From Betaproteobacteria bacterium (GTDB lineage Bacteria > Pseudomonadota > Gammaproteobacteria > Burkholderiales > SG8-39): DNA of 7,897 bases. The notes below the pieces were generated by a model. That model was not told the DNA's origin. It saw nothing but the letters and a program-made list of their open reading frames with translations, and did not search any database. The stretch spans positions 1-7,897 of the forward strand of contig VBDM01000120.1 in NCBI GenBank assembly GCA_005881355.1, in the 5' to 3' direction. The position numbers and the translations under genes were made by a program. This document shows positions 1-6,889 of the stretch, piece after piece (position 1 is the stretch's first letter; each line of letters starts with the position of its first letter).

Positions 1-639
1 GATAAATTCAGCGTGCTGACGGCGCTGGTCGCGCCCCTCGACCGCGCCAACGTCGACACCGATCAGATCATCCCGAAGCAATTCCTGAAATCCATCCGGC
101 GCACGGGCTTCGGGCCGAATCTCTTCGACGCCTGGCGCTTTCTCGACGAAGGCCGGCCGGACGAGCCCAACGCCATCCGGCGGCCCAACCCCGATTTCGT
201 GCTCAATCAGCCACGCTACAAGGGCGCGAGCATTCTCCTTGCGCGCAAGAATTTCGGCTGCGGCAGCTCGCGCGAGCACGCGCCCTGGGCGCTCGCCGAA
301 TACGGTTTTCGCGCGCTCGTCGCGCCGTCCTACGCCGATATATTTTTCAACAACTGCTGCAAAAACGGTCTGCTGCCGGTCACGCTCACGGAAGGCGAAG
401 TGGACCGGCTGTTCCACGAGGTCGCCGCCTTTCCGGGTTTTCGGCTGGTGATCGACTTGGAGAAGCAAGCGGTTGCTACCGTGGACGGCAGCACGGTGAT
501 GCGCTTCGAGATCGAGCCATTCCGAAAATTTTGCCTGATCAACGGTCTTGACGACATAGAACTCACACTGCGCCACGCGGACAAGGTCCGTGCCTTCGAG
601 GAACGGCGCCGCGCGGAACAGCCCTGGCTGTTCGGCTAG
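1..639 (+). CDS. leuD: 3-isopropylmalate dehydratase small subunit (5' end cut by window)
   Basis: LeuD is the small swivel-domain subunit of isopropylmalate isomerase. With LeuC, which carries the 4Fe-4S cluster, it converts 2-isopropylmalate to 3-isopropylmalate in cytoplasmic leucine synthesis. The frame is open from base 1 and begins DKFSVLTALVAPLDRANVDT, which matches the family N-terminus directly after the initiator Met. The gene is therefore probably missing only its start codon, and the GTG at position 13 is internal. Including that Met, the protein would be 213 residues, the usual betaproteobacterial length. Diagnostic motifs are DRANVDTDQIIPKQFL near the N-terminus, NFGCGSSREHAPWAL at about residues 85-99 (the substrate-recognition loop region) and the segment around ADIFFNNCCKNGLLP. 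The stop is TAG at 637-639. leuB follows after 12 nt, so the two are very likely co-transcribed. leuC is expected just outside the left edge. Identity is secure. Confidence 0.97.
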   Translation, partial: DKFSVLTALVAPLDRANVDTDQIIPKQFLKSIRRTGFGPNLFDAWRFLDEGRPDEPNAIRRPNPDFVLNQPRYKGASILLARKNFGCGSSREHAPWALAEYGFRALVAPSYADIFFNNCCKNGLLPVTLTEGEVDRLFHEVAAFPGFRLVIDLEKQAVATVDGSTVMRFEIEPFRKFCLINGLDDIELTLRHADKVRAFEERRRAEQPWLFG

Positions 640-651
640 ATTTCTTCCAGC

Positions 652-1719
652 ATGAAAATCGCCGTTCTGGCCGGAGACGGCGTCGGCCCCGAGGTCGTCG
701 CCGAGGCGGTCAAGGTGTTGACGGCCCTCGGGCGCGAAGGCCTGACGCTCGAGATCGAGCAGGCGCCCGTCGGCGGCGCAGCGTACGACGCCGCGGGCGA
801 TCCCCTGCCTCCGCAGACGCTGGAGCTCGCAAGAAAAGCCGAAGCCATCCTGTTCGGCGCCGTCGGCGGTCCTCGCTACGACGCGGGGCCGCGCGCAAAG
901 CGCCCGGAACAGGCGATCCTGCGGCTGCGCAAAGAACTGAATCTGTTTGCCAACCTGCGCCCGGCGGCCGTTTTCCCCGAGCTCGCCGACGCGTCCACGC
1001 TCAGGCCGGAAGTAGTGAGCGGCCTCGACATCCTGATCGTGCGCGAGCTGACCGGCGATATTTATTTTGGCCAGCCACGTGGCATCCGCGAACTCGAGGG
1101 CGGCGGACGCGAAGGCTTCGACACGATGCGGTATACGGAATCGGAAATCCGCCGTATCGCCCATGCCGGATTCCGCGCTGCGCTCAAGCGCGGCAGAAAG
1201 CTCTGCTCGGTGGACAAGGCGAACGTGCTCGAGACCTCGCAACTCTGGCGCGACGTGGTGAGCGAAGTGGGCAGGGAATACGTCGCAGTAGAGCTCACGC
1301 ACATGTACGTCGACAACGCCGCGATGCAGCTCCTCAAGCACCCCCGGCAGTTCGACGTCATCGTCACGGGCAACATGTTCGGCGACATCCTCTCCGACGA
1401 AGCCTCGATGCTGACCGGCTCCATCGGCATGCTGCCTTCGGCTTCGCTCGACGAAAATGGGAAGGGACTGTACGAGCCGATTCACGGGTCGGCGCCGGAC
1501 ATCGCCGGAAAGAACCTCGCCAATCCGCTGGCGGCCATCCTGTCGGCCGCGATGATGCTGCGCTACAGCCTCGATCAGGACCGCGCCGCCGCCCGCGTTG
1601 AGGCTGCAGTAAAGAAAGTCCTCGCCGAGGGATACCGCACCGCCGATATATTCCAGCGGGGAACCCGCAAAGTGGGAACCCGGGAAATGGGCGACGCCGT
1701 GGTCGCCGCGCTTTTTTGA
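652..1719 (+). CDS. leuB: 3-isopropylmalate dehydrogenase
   Basis: LeuB oxidatively decarboxylates 3-isopropylmalate with NAD+ to 2-oxoisocaproate, the third step of leucine synthesis, in the cytoplasm. At 355 aa it is a normal family length. The N-terminus MKIAVLAGDGVGPEVV is typical of the family and supports the ATG at 652. Substrate-binding arginines are visible at about R93, R103 (in NLFANLRP) and R131 (in RELTGDIYFG). The catalytic Tyr is about Y138 and the catalytic Lys is K189 (in SVDKANVLE). The metal-binding aspartates are D221, D245 and D249. The isocitrate/isopropylmalate dehydrogenase signature is NMFGDILSDEASMLTG, starting at residue 241. These roles are assigned by analogy with characterised LeuB enzymes. 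The leader TTTCTTCCAGC just before the ATG contains no Shine-Dalgarno-like purine run, so translation may be coupled to leuD. The gene looks intact, with stop TGA at 1717-1719. Confidence 0.98.
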   Translation: MKIAVLAGDGVGPEVVAEAVKVLTALGREGLTLEIEQAPVGGAAYDAAGDPLPPQTLELARKAEAILFGAVGGPRYDAGPRAKRPEQAILRLRKELNLFANLRPAAVFPELADASTLRPEVVSGLDILIVRELTGDIYFGQPRGIRELEGGGREGFDTMRYTESEIRRIAHAGFRAALKRGRKLCSVDKANVLETSQLWRDVVSEVGREYVAVELTHMYVDNAAMQLLKHPRQFDVIVTGNMFGDILSDEASMLTGSIGMLPSASLDENGKGLYEPIHGSAPDIAGKNLANPLAAILSAAMMLRYSLDQDRAAARVEAAVKKVLAEGYRTADIFQRGTRKVGTREMGDAVVAALF

Positions 1720-1773
1720 TGCGGTGGAGCCTTTTTCAGTCTCAATGCGTTAGCATAGGCAGACAGGATTTTC

Positions 1774-1778
1774 AGGGA
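1774..1778 (+). promoter_or_regulatory. Ribosome binding site of asd
   Basis: AGGGA lies 5 nt upstream of the ATG at 1784. It is the clearest Shine-Dalgarno sequence in the left half of the window and supports that start. Confidence 0.7.
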
Positions 1779-1783
1779 CTGCG

Positions 1784-2902
1784 ATGAAGCGAGTCGGGCT
1801 TGTCGGTTGGCGCGGGATGGTCGGATCGGTGTTGATGCAACGCATGCACGCCGAACGCGATCTCGCGTTGATCGAACCGGTGTTTTTCTCGACCTCCCGG
1901 GTGGGCGAATTGGGCCCGTTCGTCGGCAAGGAGACTGCGCCGCTCAAGGATGCGAAGAGCGTGAAAGAACTCGCGTCGATGGATATCGTGATCTCCTGCC
2001 AGGGCGGCGACTACACTAACGAGGTGTTCCCGAGGCTGCGCTCCTCTGGATGGAAAGGGTACTGGATCGACGCAGCGTCCGCGCTTCGCATGCAGGACGA
2101 TGCGGTCATCATTCTCGATCCGGTCAACATGGACGTGATCAAGGATGCGCTCGCCCGGGACGTGCGCAATTACATCGGCGGCAACTGCACCGTGAGCCTG
2201 ATGCTCATGGGCATGCACGGACTGTTCAAGGCGGACATGGTCCAGTGGACGACTTCGATGACCTATCAGGCTGCCTCTGGCGCGGGCGCCGAGCACGTGC
2301 GCGAGCTGGTGAAGCAGATGGGATTCGCGCATGAGGCCTCAAGATCGCTTCTGGAGGATCCCGCCTCCGCGATCCTCGATGTCGACAAGGCCGTGACTTC
2401 GGCGTTGCGCGAGGACGCCTTTCCGAGCGCCCAGTTCGGATTTCCGCTTGCCGGCAGTCTTCTTCCGTGGATCGACAAGGATCTCGGCAACGGCCAGAGC
2501 CGCGAGGAGTGGAAAGGGCAGGCGGAGGCCAACAAGATTCTGGGCAGGAGCCGCAACCCGGTCCCGATCGACGGGATTTGCGCGCGCATAGGCGCAATGC
2601 GTTGCCACAGCCAGGCGCTCACCGTGAAGCTCAGGCGCGATCTGCCGCTCGATGAGATCGAGCAGATGCTCGCCGAGGCGAACGATTGGGTGAGGGTCGT
2701 TCCGAACGAGCGCGAGGCGACGCTGCGCGATCTGACTCCGGCCGCGGTGAGCGGCACCATGCAGGTACCGATCGGACGCCTGCGCAAGCTTTCCCTGGAA
2801 AATGGCGGCTCTTATCTCGCCGCTTTCACCGTCGGAGACCAGTTGCTCTGGGGCGCGGCCGAACCTCTGCGCAGAATGCTGCGCATTCTCCTCGAAGAGT
2901 AG
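1784..2902 (+). CDS. asd: Aspartate-semialdehyde dehydrogenase
   Basis: Asd reduces L-aspartyl-4-phosphate with NADPH to aspartate semialdehyde, the branch-point metabolite for lysine/diaminopimelate, threonine, methionine and isoleucine. Its 372 aa fit the proteobacterial Asd form (about 367-376). The N-terminal glycine-rich NADP loop is GLVGWRGMVGSVLMQRM. The catalytic cysteine is C135 in GGNCTVSLMLMG, the same number as in E. coli Asd. The active-site histidine is H275 in RIGAMRCHSQALTVKLR. The conserved block from PSAQFGFPLAG through WIDKDLGNGQSREEW is also present. The ATG at 1784 is preceded by AGGGA (1774-1778) with a 5-nt spacer, a good ribosome binding site. The 64-nt gap after leuB leaves room for a separate promoter, but I see no convincing one; readthrough from leuDB is also possible. 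The stop is TAG at 2900-2902. The gene looks intact. Confidence 0.98.
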   Translation: MKRVGLVGWRGMVGSVLMQRMHAERDLALIEPVFFSTSRVGELGPFVGKETAPLKDAKSVKELASMDIVISCQGGDYTNEVFPRLRSSGWKGYWIDAASALRMQDDAVIILDPVNMDVIKDALARDVRNYIGGNCTVSLMLMGMHGLFKADMVQWTTSMTYQAASGAGAEHVRELVKQMGFAHEASRSLLEDPASAILDVDKAVTSALREDAFPSAQFGFPLAGSLLPWIDKDLGNGQSREEWKGQAEANKILGRSRNPVPIDGICARIGAMRCHSQALTVKLRRDLPLDEIEQMLAEANDWVRVVPNEREATLRDLTPAAVSGTMQVPIGRLRKLSLENGGSYLAAFTVGDQLLWGAAEPLRRMLRILLEE

Positions 2903-2952
2903 TCTCTCTAGACGGGCCTTCAGGCTCTGTCAGGAGCCGCGGCCTCGATTCC

Positions 2953-2990
2953 TGGTTTCCGAAGCGGGTAAACCATAGAACTTCTTTTAT
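2953..2990 (+). terminator. Possible weak intrinsic terminator after asd
   Basis: TGGTTT (2953-2958) can pair with AAACCA (2970-2975). Inside it, CCG (2959-2961) can pair with CGG (2965-2967) around an AAG loop, leaving a two-base bulge. A T-rich stretch, CTTCTTTTAT, follows from 2981 but starts about 5 nt after the stem. The stem is partly AU-rich and interrupted, so termination here would be modest at best. The position 50 nt after the asd stop suits the end of a leuDB-asd transcript. Confidence 0.3.
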
Positions 2991-3024
2991 AAATAGCCAC
3001 TTGAGGCAATTTGTGAGACGAAAG

Positions 3025-3059
3025 TTGAGCTTGCAAGGCTAAGGCTATGATGGTATTTT
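3025..3059 (+). promoter_or_regulatory. Candidate sigma-70-type promoter of fimV
   Basis: This AT-rich island within GC-rich DNA offers two overlapping arrangements. TTGCAA (3031-3036) and TATTTT (3054-3059) have a 17-bp spacer. TTGAGC (3025-3030) and TATGAT (3046-3051) have a short 15-bp spacer. Neither is a perfect match. The 188-nt gap after asd and the drop in GC support a promoter for fimV somewhere here, but the exact boxes are inferred. Confidence 0.4.
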
Positions 3060-3090
3060 AATTTGTTTCCACTTCGGCTCAGGGTGGCAA

Positions 3091-6025
3091 GTGGGGGAGT
3101 TCGCCTCAAAAATTCGGATTTCGGCGGTCGCGTGTCTGCTTCTGCCCTCGCTCGCTTGGGCGGCGGGGTTGGGCAAATTGTCGGTTCTCTCGGCGCTGGG
3201 GCAACCGCTCAAGGCGGAAATCGAGATCGTTTCTCTTCAACGCGGCGAGGGGGATTCTCTTGCCGCGCGGCTCGCACCGGGGGACGCGTTCCGCCAGGCC
3301 AACATAGAGCTGAATCCGGCGCTGCTGTCGGTCAAATTTGCAGTGGAACGCCGGTCCGGCGGCCAGTACGTGATGACGCTGATCTCGGGACAGCCGGTCA
3401 ACGAGCCGTTCCTCGATCTTCTGGTCGAGCTGAATTGGGCGAACGGCCGGCTTGTCCGCGAGTACACGTTCCTGCTCGATCCGCCGGAATACGCCGCTTT
3501 GCGCAAATCCGAGCCGATCCAGTCCGTGCAGCCGCCACAGGTCACACTGCCGATGCCGCTCACGCCTTCCCCAACTGCTTTCCCCCCGGGTCCCATTATC
3601 TCGGCCCAGACCATGCCCGGGGAGCAGGCCGCGACGGCGTCGGACGCTCCCCGAGAGCCGGCTGCAACCGCGCAAGCCGCGGCCGTTGGGTCGCCAGCGC
3701 CTGCGCAGGCCGCAACTGCAGAATCCGCGCCGACCCAGGTTCAGGCGCTGCCGGCCGAAACACGACCCGCCGGGCCCGTCTCGGTTCAGGTGGAACCGGT
3801 GTCTGCCAATCCGTCGTCGGTCGCGCCCGTCGAGGAGCCGGCAGTTTCGCGCACCTACGAAGTCAAGCGTGGCGACACGCTCACCAGGATCGCCATGCGA
3901 AACCGTATAGAGGGAGTTGCGCTGCAACAGATGCTCGTGGCGCTGTTCCGCGCGAATCAGGAAGCGTTCGTCGCCGACAACATGAACCGCCTGCGCGCCG
4001 GCAAGATCATCAGCATTCCGGACAGGGACGCGGCCTCGGCGGTGGCTCTGGCCGATTCGCGCCGCATCGTCTCCGCCCAGGTTGCCGACTTCAACGATTA
4101 CCGTCGCAGCCTCGGTATCGCGGTTGCGTCGGCGCCTGCGGCCCCGGAAGGCCGCCGTCAGGTGTCCGGCCAGATCAGCGCGCAGAAGGAAGAAAAACCG
4201 GCGCAGTCCAGGGAACCGCCGAAAGATCAGCTACGCCTCTCTCGCTCCGACGATGCCAAGCGCGGCGCGAAGGCGGCGGGCACCGCGGCGGCCGACGACG
4301 TGGCGGCGAAAGAGAACGCGCTGAACGATGCGAAGGAGCGCATTGCGCTCCTGGAAAGGAACGTGCAGGACCTGCAGAAACTGGCGCAGGTCAAGAGCCA
4401 GACCGGAACGCAACTGCAGCAGCAGGCCCAGGCGGCGAAATCCACGCCGGCGGAATCCTCGGCGAAAGCCGTGCAGCCGGCGCCACCTGCCAAAGCAGCG
4501 CCAGCAGCCAAGGCGCCGGAGCCGGCCGCCAAAACAGCTCCAGTCGCCAAGGCCGACGCCCCGAAACCGGCGGACCTCCCTAAAGCCGACGCGAGCAAAG
4601 CGGTTGCTCCGCCTGCAAAGGCACCGGAAGCAGCGAAGGCACCGGAAGCAGCGCAGGCGGCCGCGAAAGCGCCGGAGCCGGCGAAGGCTCCAGAGCCCAC
4701 GAAGGCGGCCCCCAAGGTCGTGGCCAAGGCAGCACCCCCGCCGCCGACAGAAGCGAGCTTTGTGGACGAGTTGCTCGACAACTCCTTGGTGAAGGTGAAC
4801 GAGTTGCTCCACAATCCCCTTGTGGACGAGTTGCTCGACGATCCGCTGATGCTGGGCGGCGCCGGCGGTATGGTGATCTTGCTTGCGGGTTACGCGGCGT
4901 ACGCCTGGCGCAGAAAGCGCAACTCCCAATTCGAGAACAGCATCATGAGCGTCGTGCCCTCGGATGCGAACTCGGTGCTGGGCACCGAAGGGGGGCGTAA
5001 CGTCGACACCAGCTCGAGTTCGTTCCAGAGCGATTTCAGCCAAGTCGGCAAGCTCGAAACCGAGGAGATCGACCCGATCGCGGAAGCCGACGTCTACATG
5101 GCCTACGGCCGTGACGCCCAGGCCGAGGAGATTCTCAAGGACGCGCTGGCGAAAGACTCCAGCCGCCAGGCCGTCCGCGTCAAGCTGCTCGAGATCTACG
5201 CCAATCGCAAGGATGCGAGGGCATTCGAGTCGGCCGCAAACGAGCTTCACTCCGCGACCGGCGGACGAGGCGCGGAGTGGGAAAAGGTTGCCGCCCTGGG
5301 ACTGTCGATCGATCCGACAAACCCGCTCTACGGGGGAAAACCGCAATCCACGGCGCAGAGTTTTATGGATACCGCACAGGTTCCGGCCTTTGGCGGTCCT
5401 GCTGTTACCGAACCGGCGCTCGAGCCTCTCAATATCGATTTCGACATCGGCGGAGCGTCGGGAGGCGGGGCTCAAGTCCCGGACATCGATCTGGACGCCG
5501 GCACAGCGACCGGAGGCGGGGCTCAGGTCCCGGACATCGACGGGGCTCGATTTCGATCTTGGTCTGGGCGGGGACAAGCCCGCTGGCGGGATGGCGACCG
5601 CGGTGCCGGCCCAGCCGGCGGCGGCCTCGGCTGCCGAGCCCGCCCTCAGCATCGATTTCGATTTGCCCATCGGAGACAAGCCGGCCGAAGCCCCGGCCCC
5701 GCCAGCGGCCTCCGTGGCCGACCTGGGAGCGATCGATTTCGATCTCGGCACTGCCGGTGGAGAAGCGAAGACCGAAACGGCGAACGCGCAGCCATTGGAT
5801 CTGGGCTCCATCAGCCTCGATCTCGGCACACCTGGCGGCGGCAACGGCTCGGGCGGCGGCCCGGACGCGCGATGGCAGGAAGTCGCGACCAAGCTCGATC
5901 TCGCCAAGGCGTACGAGGAAATGGGCGACAAGGACGGTGCCCGCGAGCTGCTGAAGGAAGTAGTGAAGGAAGGCGACACGGCGCAGCAGCAGCAGGCGCA
6001 AACGATGTTGCAAGCGCTCGGCTGA
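3091..6025 (+). CDS. fimV: FimV family LysM and TPR protein, frame broken near 5541
   Basis: FimV is an inner-membrane protein whose periplasmic part binds peptidoglycan. In Pseudomonas it supports type IV pilus secretin assembly, twitching and polar signalling. The GTG start at 3091 is the only reasonable start before the signal peptide, as the frame closes at a TAA at 3040. Corrected layout: signal peptide about 1-24, ending AWA; FimV core about 25-135 (LGKLSVLSALGQPLKAEIE); Ala/Pro-rich linker; LysM about 254-313 (YEVKRGDTLTRIAMRN); coiled coil about 400-450; Ala/Pro/Lys linker; three DELL-type repeats at 558-583; transmembrane helix about 587-605 followed by RRKR; cytoplasmic TPR-like region about 656-748; acidic IDFDL-type repeats; C-terminal FimV domain about 928-977 (LDLAKAYEEMGDKDGARELL). 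The first frame is coherent to about 5541. The conserved end is read in the +1 frame from 5543 to the TGA at 6023-6025, giving about 977 aa. Uncorrected, the first frame runs to a TGA at 6091-6093 with an Arg/Gly-rich tail unlike FimV. A sequencing or assembly error, or a recent indel, is more likely than programmed shifting. Confidence 0.9.
4618..4653 (+). repeat. Perfect tandem 18-bp repeat in the FimV linker (KAPEAA x2)
   Basis: Positions 4618-4635 and 4636-4653 are identical (AAGGCACCGGAAGCAGCG) and encode KAPEAA twice. Diverged KAPEPA and KAPEPT copies follow a few residues later. The repeat lies in the periplasmic Ala/Pro/Lys-rich linker between the coiled coil and the membrane helix. 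Such linkers commonly change length by slippage. Confidence 0.85.
4762..4839 (+). repeat. Three juxtamembrane repeats VDELLD / VNELLH / VDELLD in FimV
   Basis: Three in-frame 18-nt units start at 4762, 4795 and 4822 and encode VDELLD, VNELLH and VDELLD, each followed by N-S-L, N-P-L or D-P-L. The outer copies are identical over 19 nt (4761-4779 and 4821-4839). The spacing of 33 and 27 nt gives repeat periods of 11 and 9 residues. The block ends directly at the transmembrane helix, which begins about residue 587. Confidence 0.85.
5461..5541 (+). repeat. 51-bp direct repeat, second copy partial, in the FimV acidic region
   Basis: A 51-bp unit at 5461-5511 encodes the 17 residues GGGAQVPDIDLDAGTAT. 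Its first 30 bases recur at 5512-5541 with two mismatches (5475/5526 and 5490/5541), encoding GGGAQVPDID. The 7-mer GGGGCTC occurs in both copies and again at 5542-5548, exactly where the fimV reading frame breaks. Confidence 0.85.
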
Positions 6026-6048
6026 CCTCAGACCGGGTTGACCTCGAC

Positions 6049-6082
6049 AATCGGCGCCGCGTGCGCCGATTTTTGTTTTTTT
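6049..6082 (+). terminator. Strong intrinsic terminator after fimV
   Basis: AATCGGCGC (6049-6057) pairs perfectly with GCGCCGATT (6063-6071) around a 5-nt loop, CGCGT. The 3' arm runs into a T tract, TTTTTGTTTTTTT (6070-6082). A nine-base-pair GC-rich stem with an immediate T tract is a textbook rho-independent terminator for + strand transcription. It starts 24 nt after the fimV stop and ends 12 nt before the truA start. The opposite strand has no T tract after the stem, so it acts in one direction only. Confidence 0.92.
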
Positions 6083-6086
6083 GGGA
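6083..6086 (+). promoter_or_regulatory. Ribosome binding site of truA, supports the GTG start
   Basis: GGGA lies 8 nt before the GTG at 6095 and directly abuts the terminator T tract. It supports 6095 over the upstream in-frame TTG at 6038. The ATG at 6090 is out of frame and closes at once (ATG AAG TGA). Confidence 0.55.
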
Positions 6087-6094
6087 AACATGAA

Positions 6095-6889
6095 GTGAGA
6101 ATTGCGATCGGTATCGCCTACTGCGGCGTGGGGCTGGAGGGCTGGCAGTCGCAGCCCTCCGGCAACACCGTGCAGGACTATCTCGAGCGCGCGCTCACGG
6201 AAATCGCCGGAGAGCGGATCGGCGCGACCGGCGCCGGCCGCACCGATGCCGGCGTGCACGCGAGCGCCCAGGTGGCGCACTTCGATACCGCGGCGGCACG
6301 TCCGGATTCCGCGTGGGTGCGCGGCGCGAACTCGCTGCTGCCCGGGTCGATCGCGGTGCAGTGGGCAGCGCAGGTCGCCGAGGATTTCCACGCGCGCTAT
6401 TCCGCCGCGTCGCGAAGCTACCGCTACGTGCTCTACAATCATTCGGTGCGGCCTGCGCTGCTCGCGGGTCTTGTCGGTTGGTTCCATCTGCCGCTTGAGC
6501 TGGACCGCATGCGTCAGGCGGCCCAATCGCTCCTCGGCGAGCATGATTTCTCCAGCTTTCGCTCGGCCGAGTGCCAGGCGAAGAGCCCGGTGCGGGTGAT
6601 GGAGCGCGCCGAGATCCGCGCGAGCGGGCCTTATCTGCTGTTCGACTTCACGGCCAACGCCTTTCTGCATCACATGGTGCGCAACATCGTCGGCAGTCTC
6701 GTCTACGTCGGCAAAGGCGAGCGTCCGCCGCATTGGCTCGCCGAGCTGATCGCCGCACGCGACCGGCGGCTCGCCGCGCCGACGTTTGCCGCAGCCGGCC
6801 TGTATCTCTCGGAAGTGGGCTACGATGCGCACTGGGGCTTGCCGGCGTTCCCTCGTATGATGCCGTTTGAAACGACAGCGCTGCGATGA
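6095..6889 (+). CDS. truA: tRNA pseudouridine(38-40) synthase
   Basis: TruA converts uridines 38, 39 and 40 in the anticodon arm of many tRNAs to pseudouridine, in the cytoplasm. With the GTG start the protein is 264 aa (E. coli TruA is 270) and begins MRIAIGIAYCGVGLEGWQSQ, as expected for the family. The catalytic aspartate is D51 in GAGRTDAGVHA. Other family blocks are SRSYRYVLYN, HDFSSFRSAECQAKSPVR and FLHHMVRNIVGSLVYVGKG. The usual YDG motif near the N-terminus reads YCG here (C10). The in-frame TTG at 6038 would add 19 residues across the terminator hairpin and is rejected. The stop TGA (6887-6889) overlaps the trpF ATG by 4 nt (ATGA), suggesting translational coupling. The strong terminator just upstream leaves its promoter unclear. 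Confidence 0.96.
   Translation: MRIAIGIAYCGVGLEGWQSQPSGNTVQDYLERALTEIAGERIGATGAGRTDAGVHASAQVAHFDTAAARPDSAWVRGANSLLPGSIAVQWAAQVAEDFHARYSAASRSYRYVLYNHSVRPALLAGLVGWFHLPLELDRMRQAAQSLLGEHDFSSFRSAECQAKSPVRVMERAEIRASGPYLLFDFTANAFLHHMVRNIVGSLVYVGKGERPPHWLAELIAARDRRLAAPTFAAAGLYLSEVGYDAHWGLPAFPRMMPFETTALR

Noticed and set aside
13..15. GTG as start of leuD
   Set aside because: The codons before it (DKFS) match the family N-terminus, so the real start is just outside the window.
1772..2332. 186-codon open frame on the - strand opposite asd
   Set aside because: It lies opposite the well-supported asd coding frame and is His/Arg-rich with no recognisable family.
2923..2938. Hairpin GGCTC/GAGCC after asd
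   Set aside because: It has only a 5-bp stem and no T tract, so it is not a convincing terminator.
3063..4583. 506-codon + strand frame overlapping fimV from a TTG
   Set aside because: It is in another frame from the clear FimV signal peptide, core and LysM domains, and is Arg/Gly-rich with no domain.
5530..5552. Programmed +1 ribosomal frameshift in fimV
   Set aside because: There is no known slippery sequence, no stop codon or rare codon at the shift point and no precedent in FimV that I know of. An indel or assembly error in repeats is simpler.
4231..5979. 582-codon open frame on the - strand opposite fimV
   Set aside because: It is Arg/Gly/Leu-rich, has no recognisable domain and mirrors the codon bias of the Ala/Pro/Lys-rich fimV sequence. 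Long antisense frames are expected in such GC-rich DNA.
6038..6040. TTG as an earlier truA start
   Set aside because: The added residues would be encoded by the terminator hairpin and T tract. The family N-terminus begins at the GTG at 6095, which has GGGA upstream.
6022..6051. Possible promoter CTGACC / GACAAT for truA
   Set aside because: Both boxes match consensus at only four of six positions, and a start there would place the RNA 5' end inside the terminator stem.
5429..6832. 467-codon open frame on the - strand across fimV, the terminator and truA
   Set aside because: It crosses the terminator and overlaps two well-supported genes. Its Arg/His-rich composition looks like antisense of truA and fimV.
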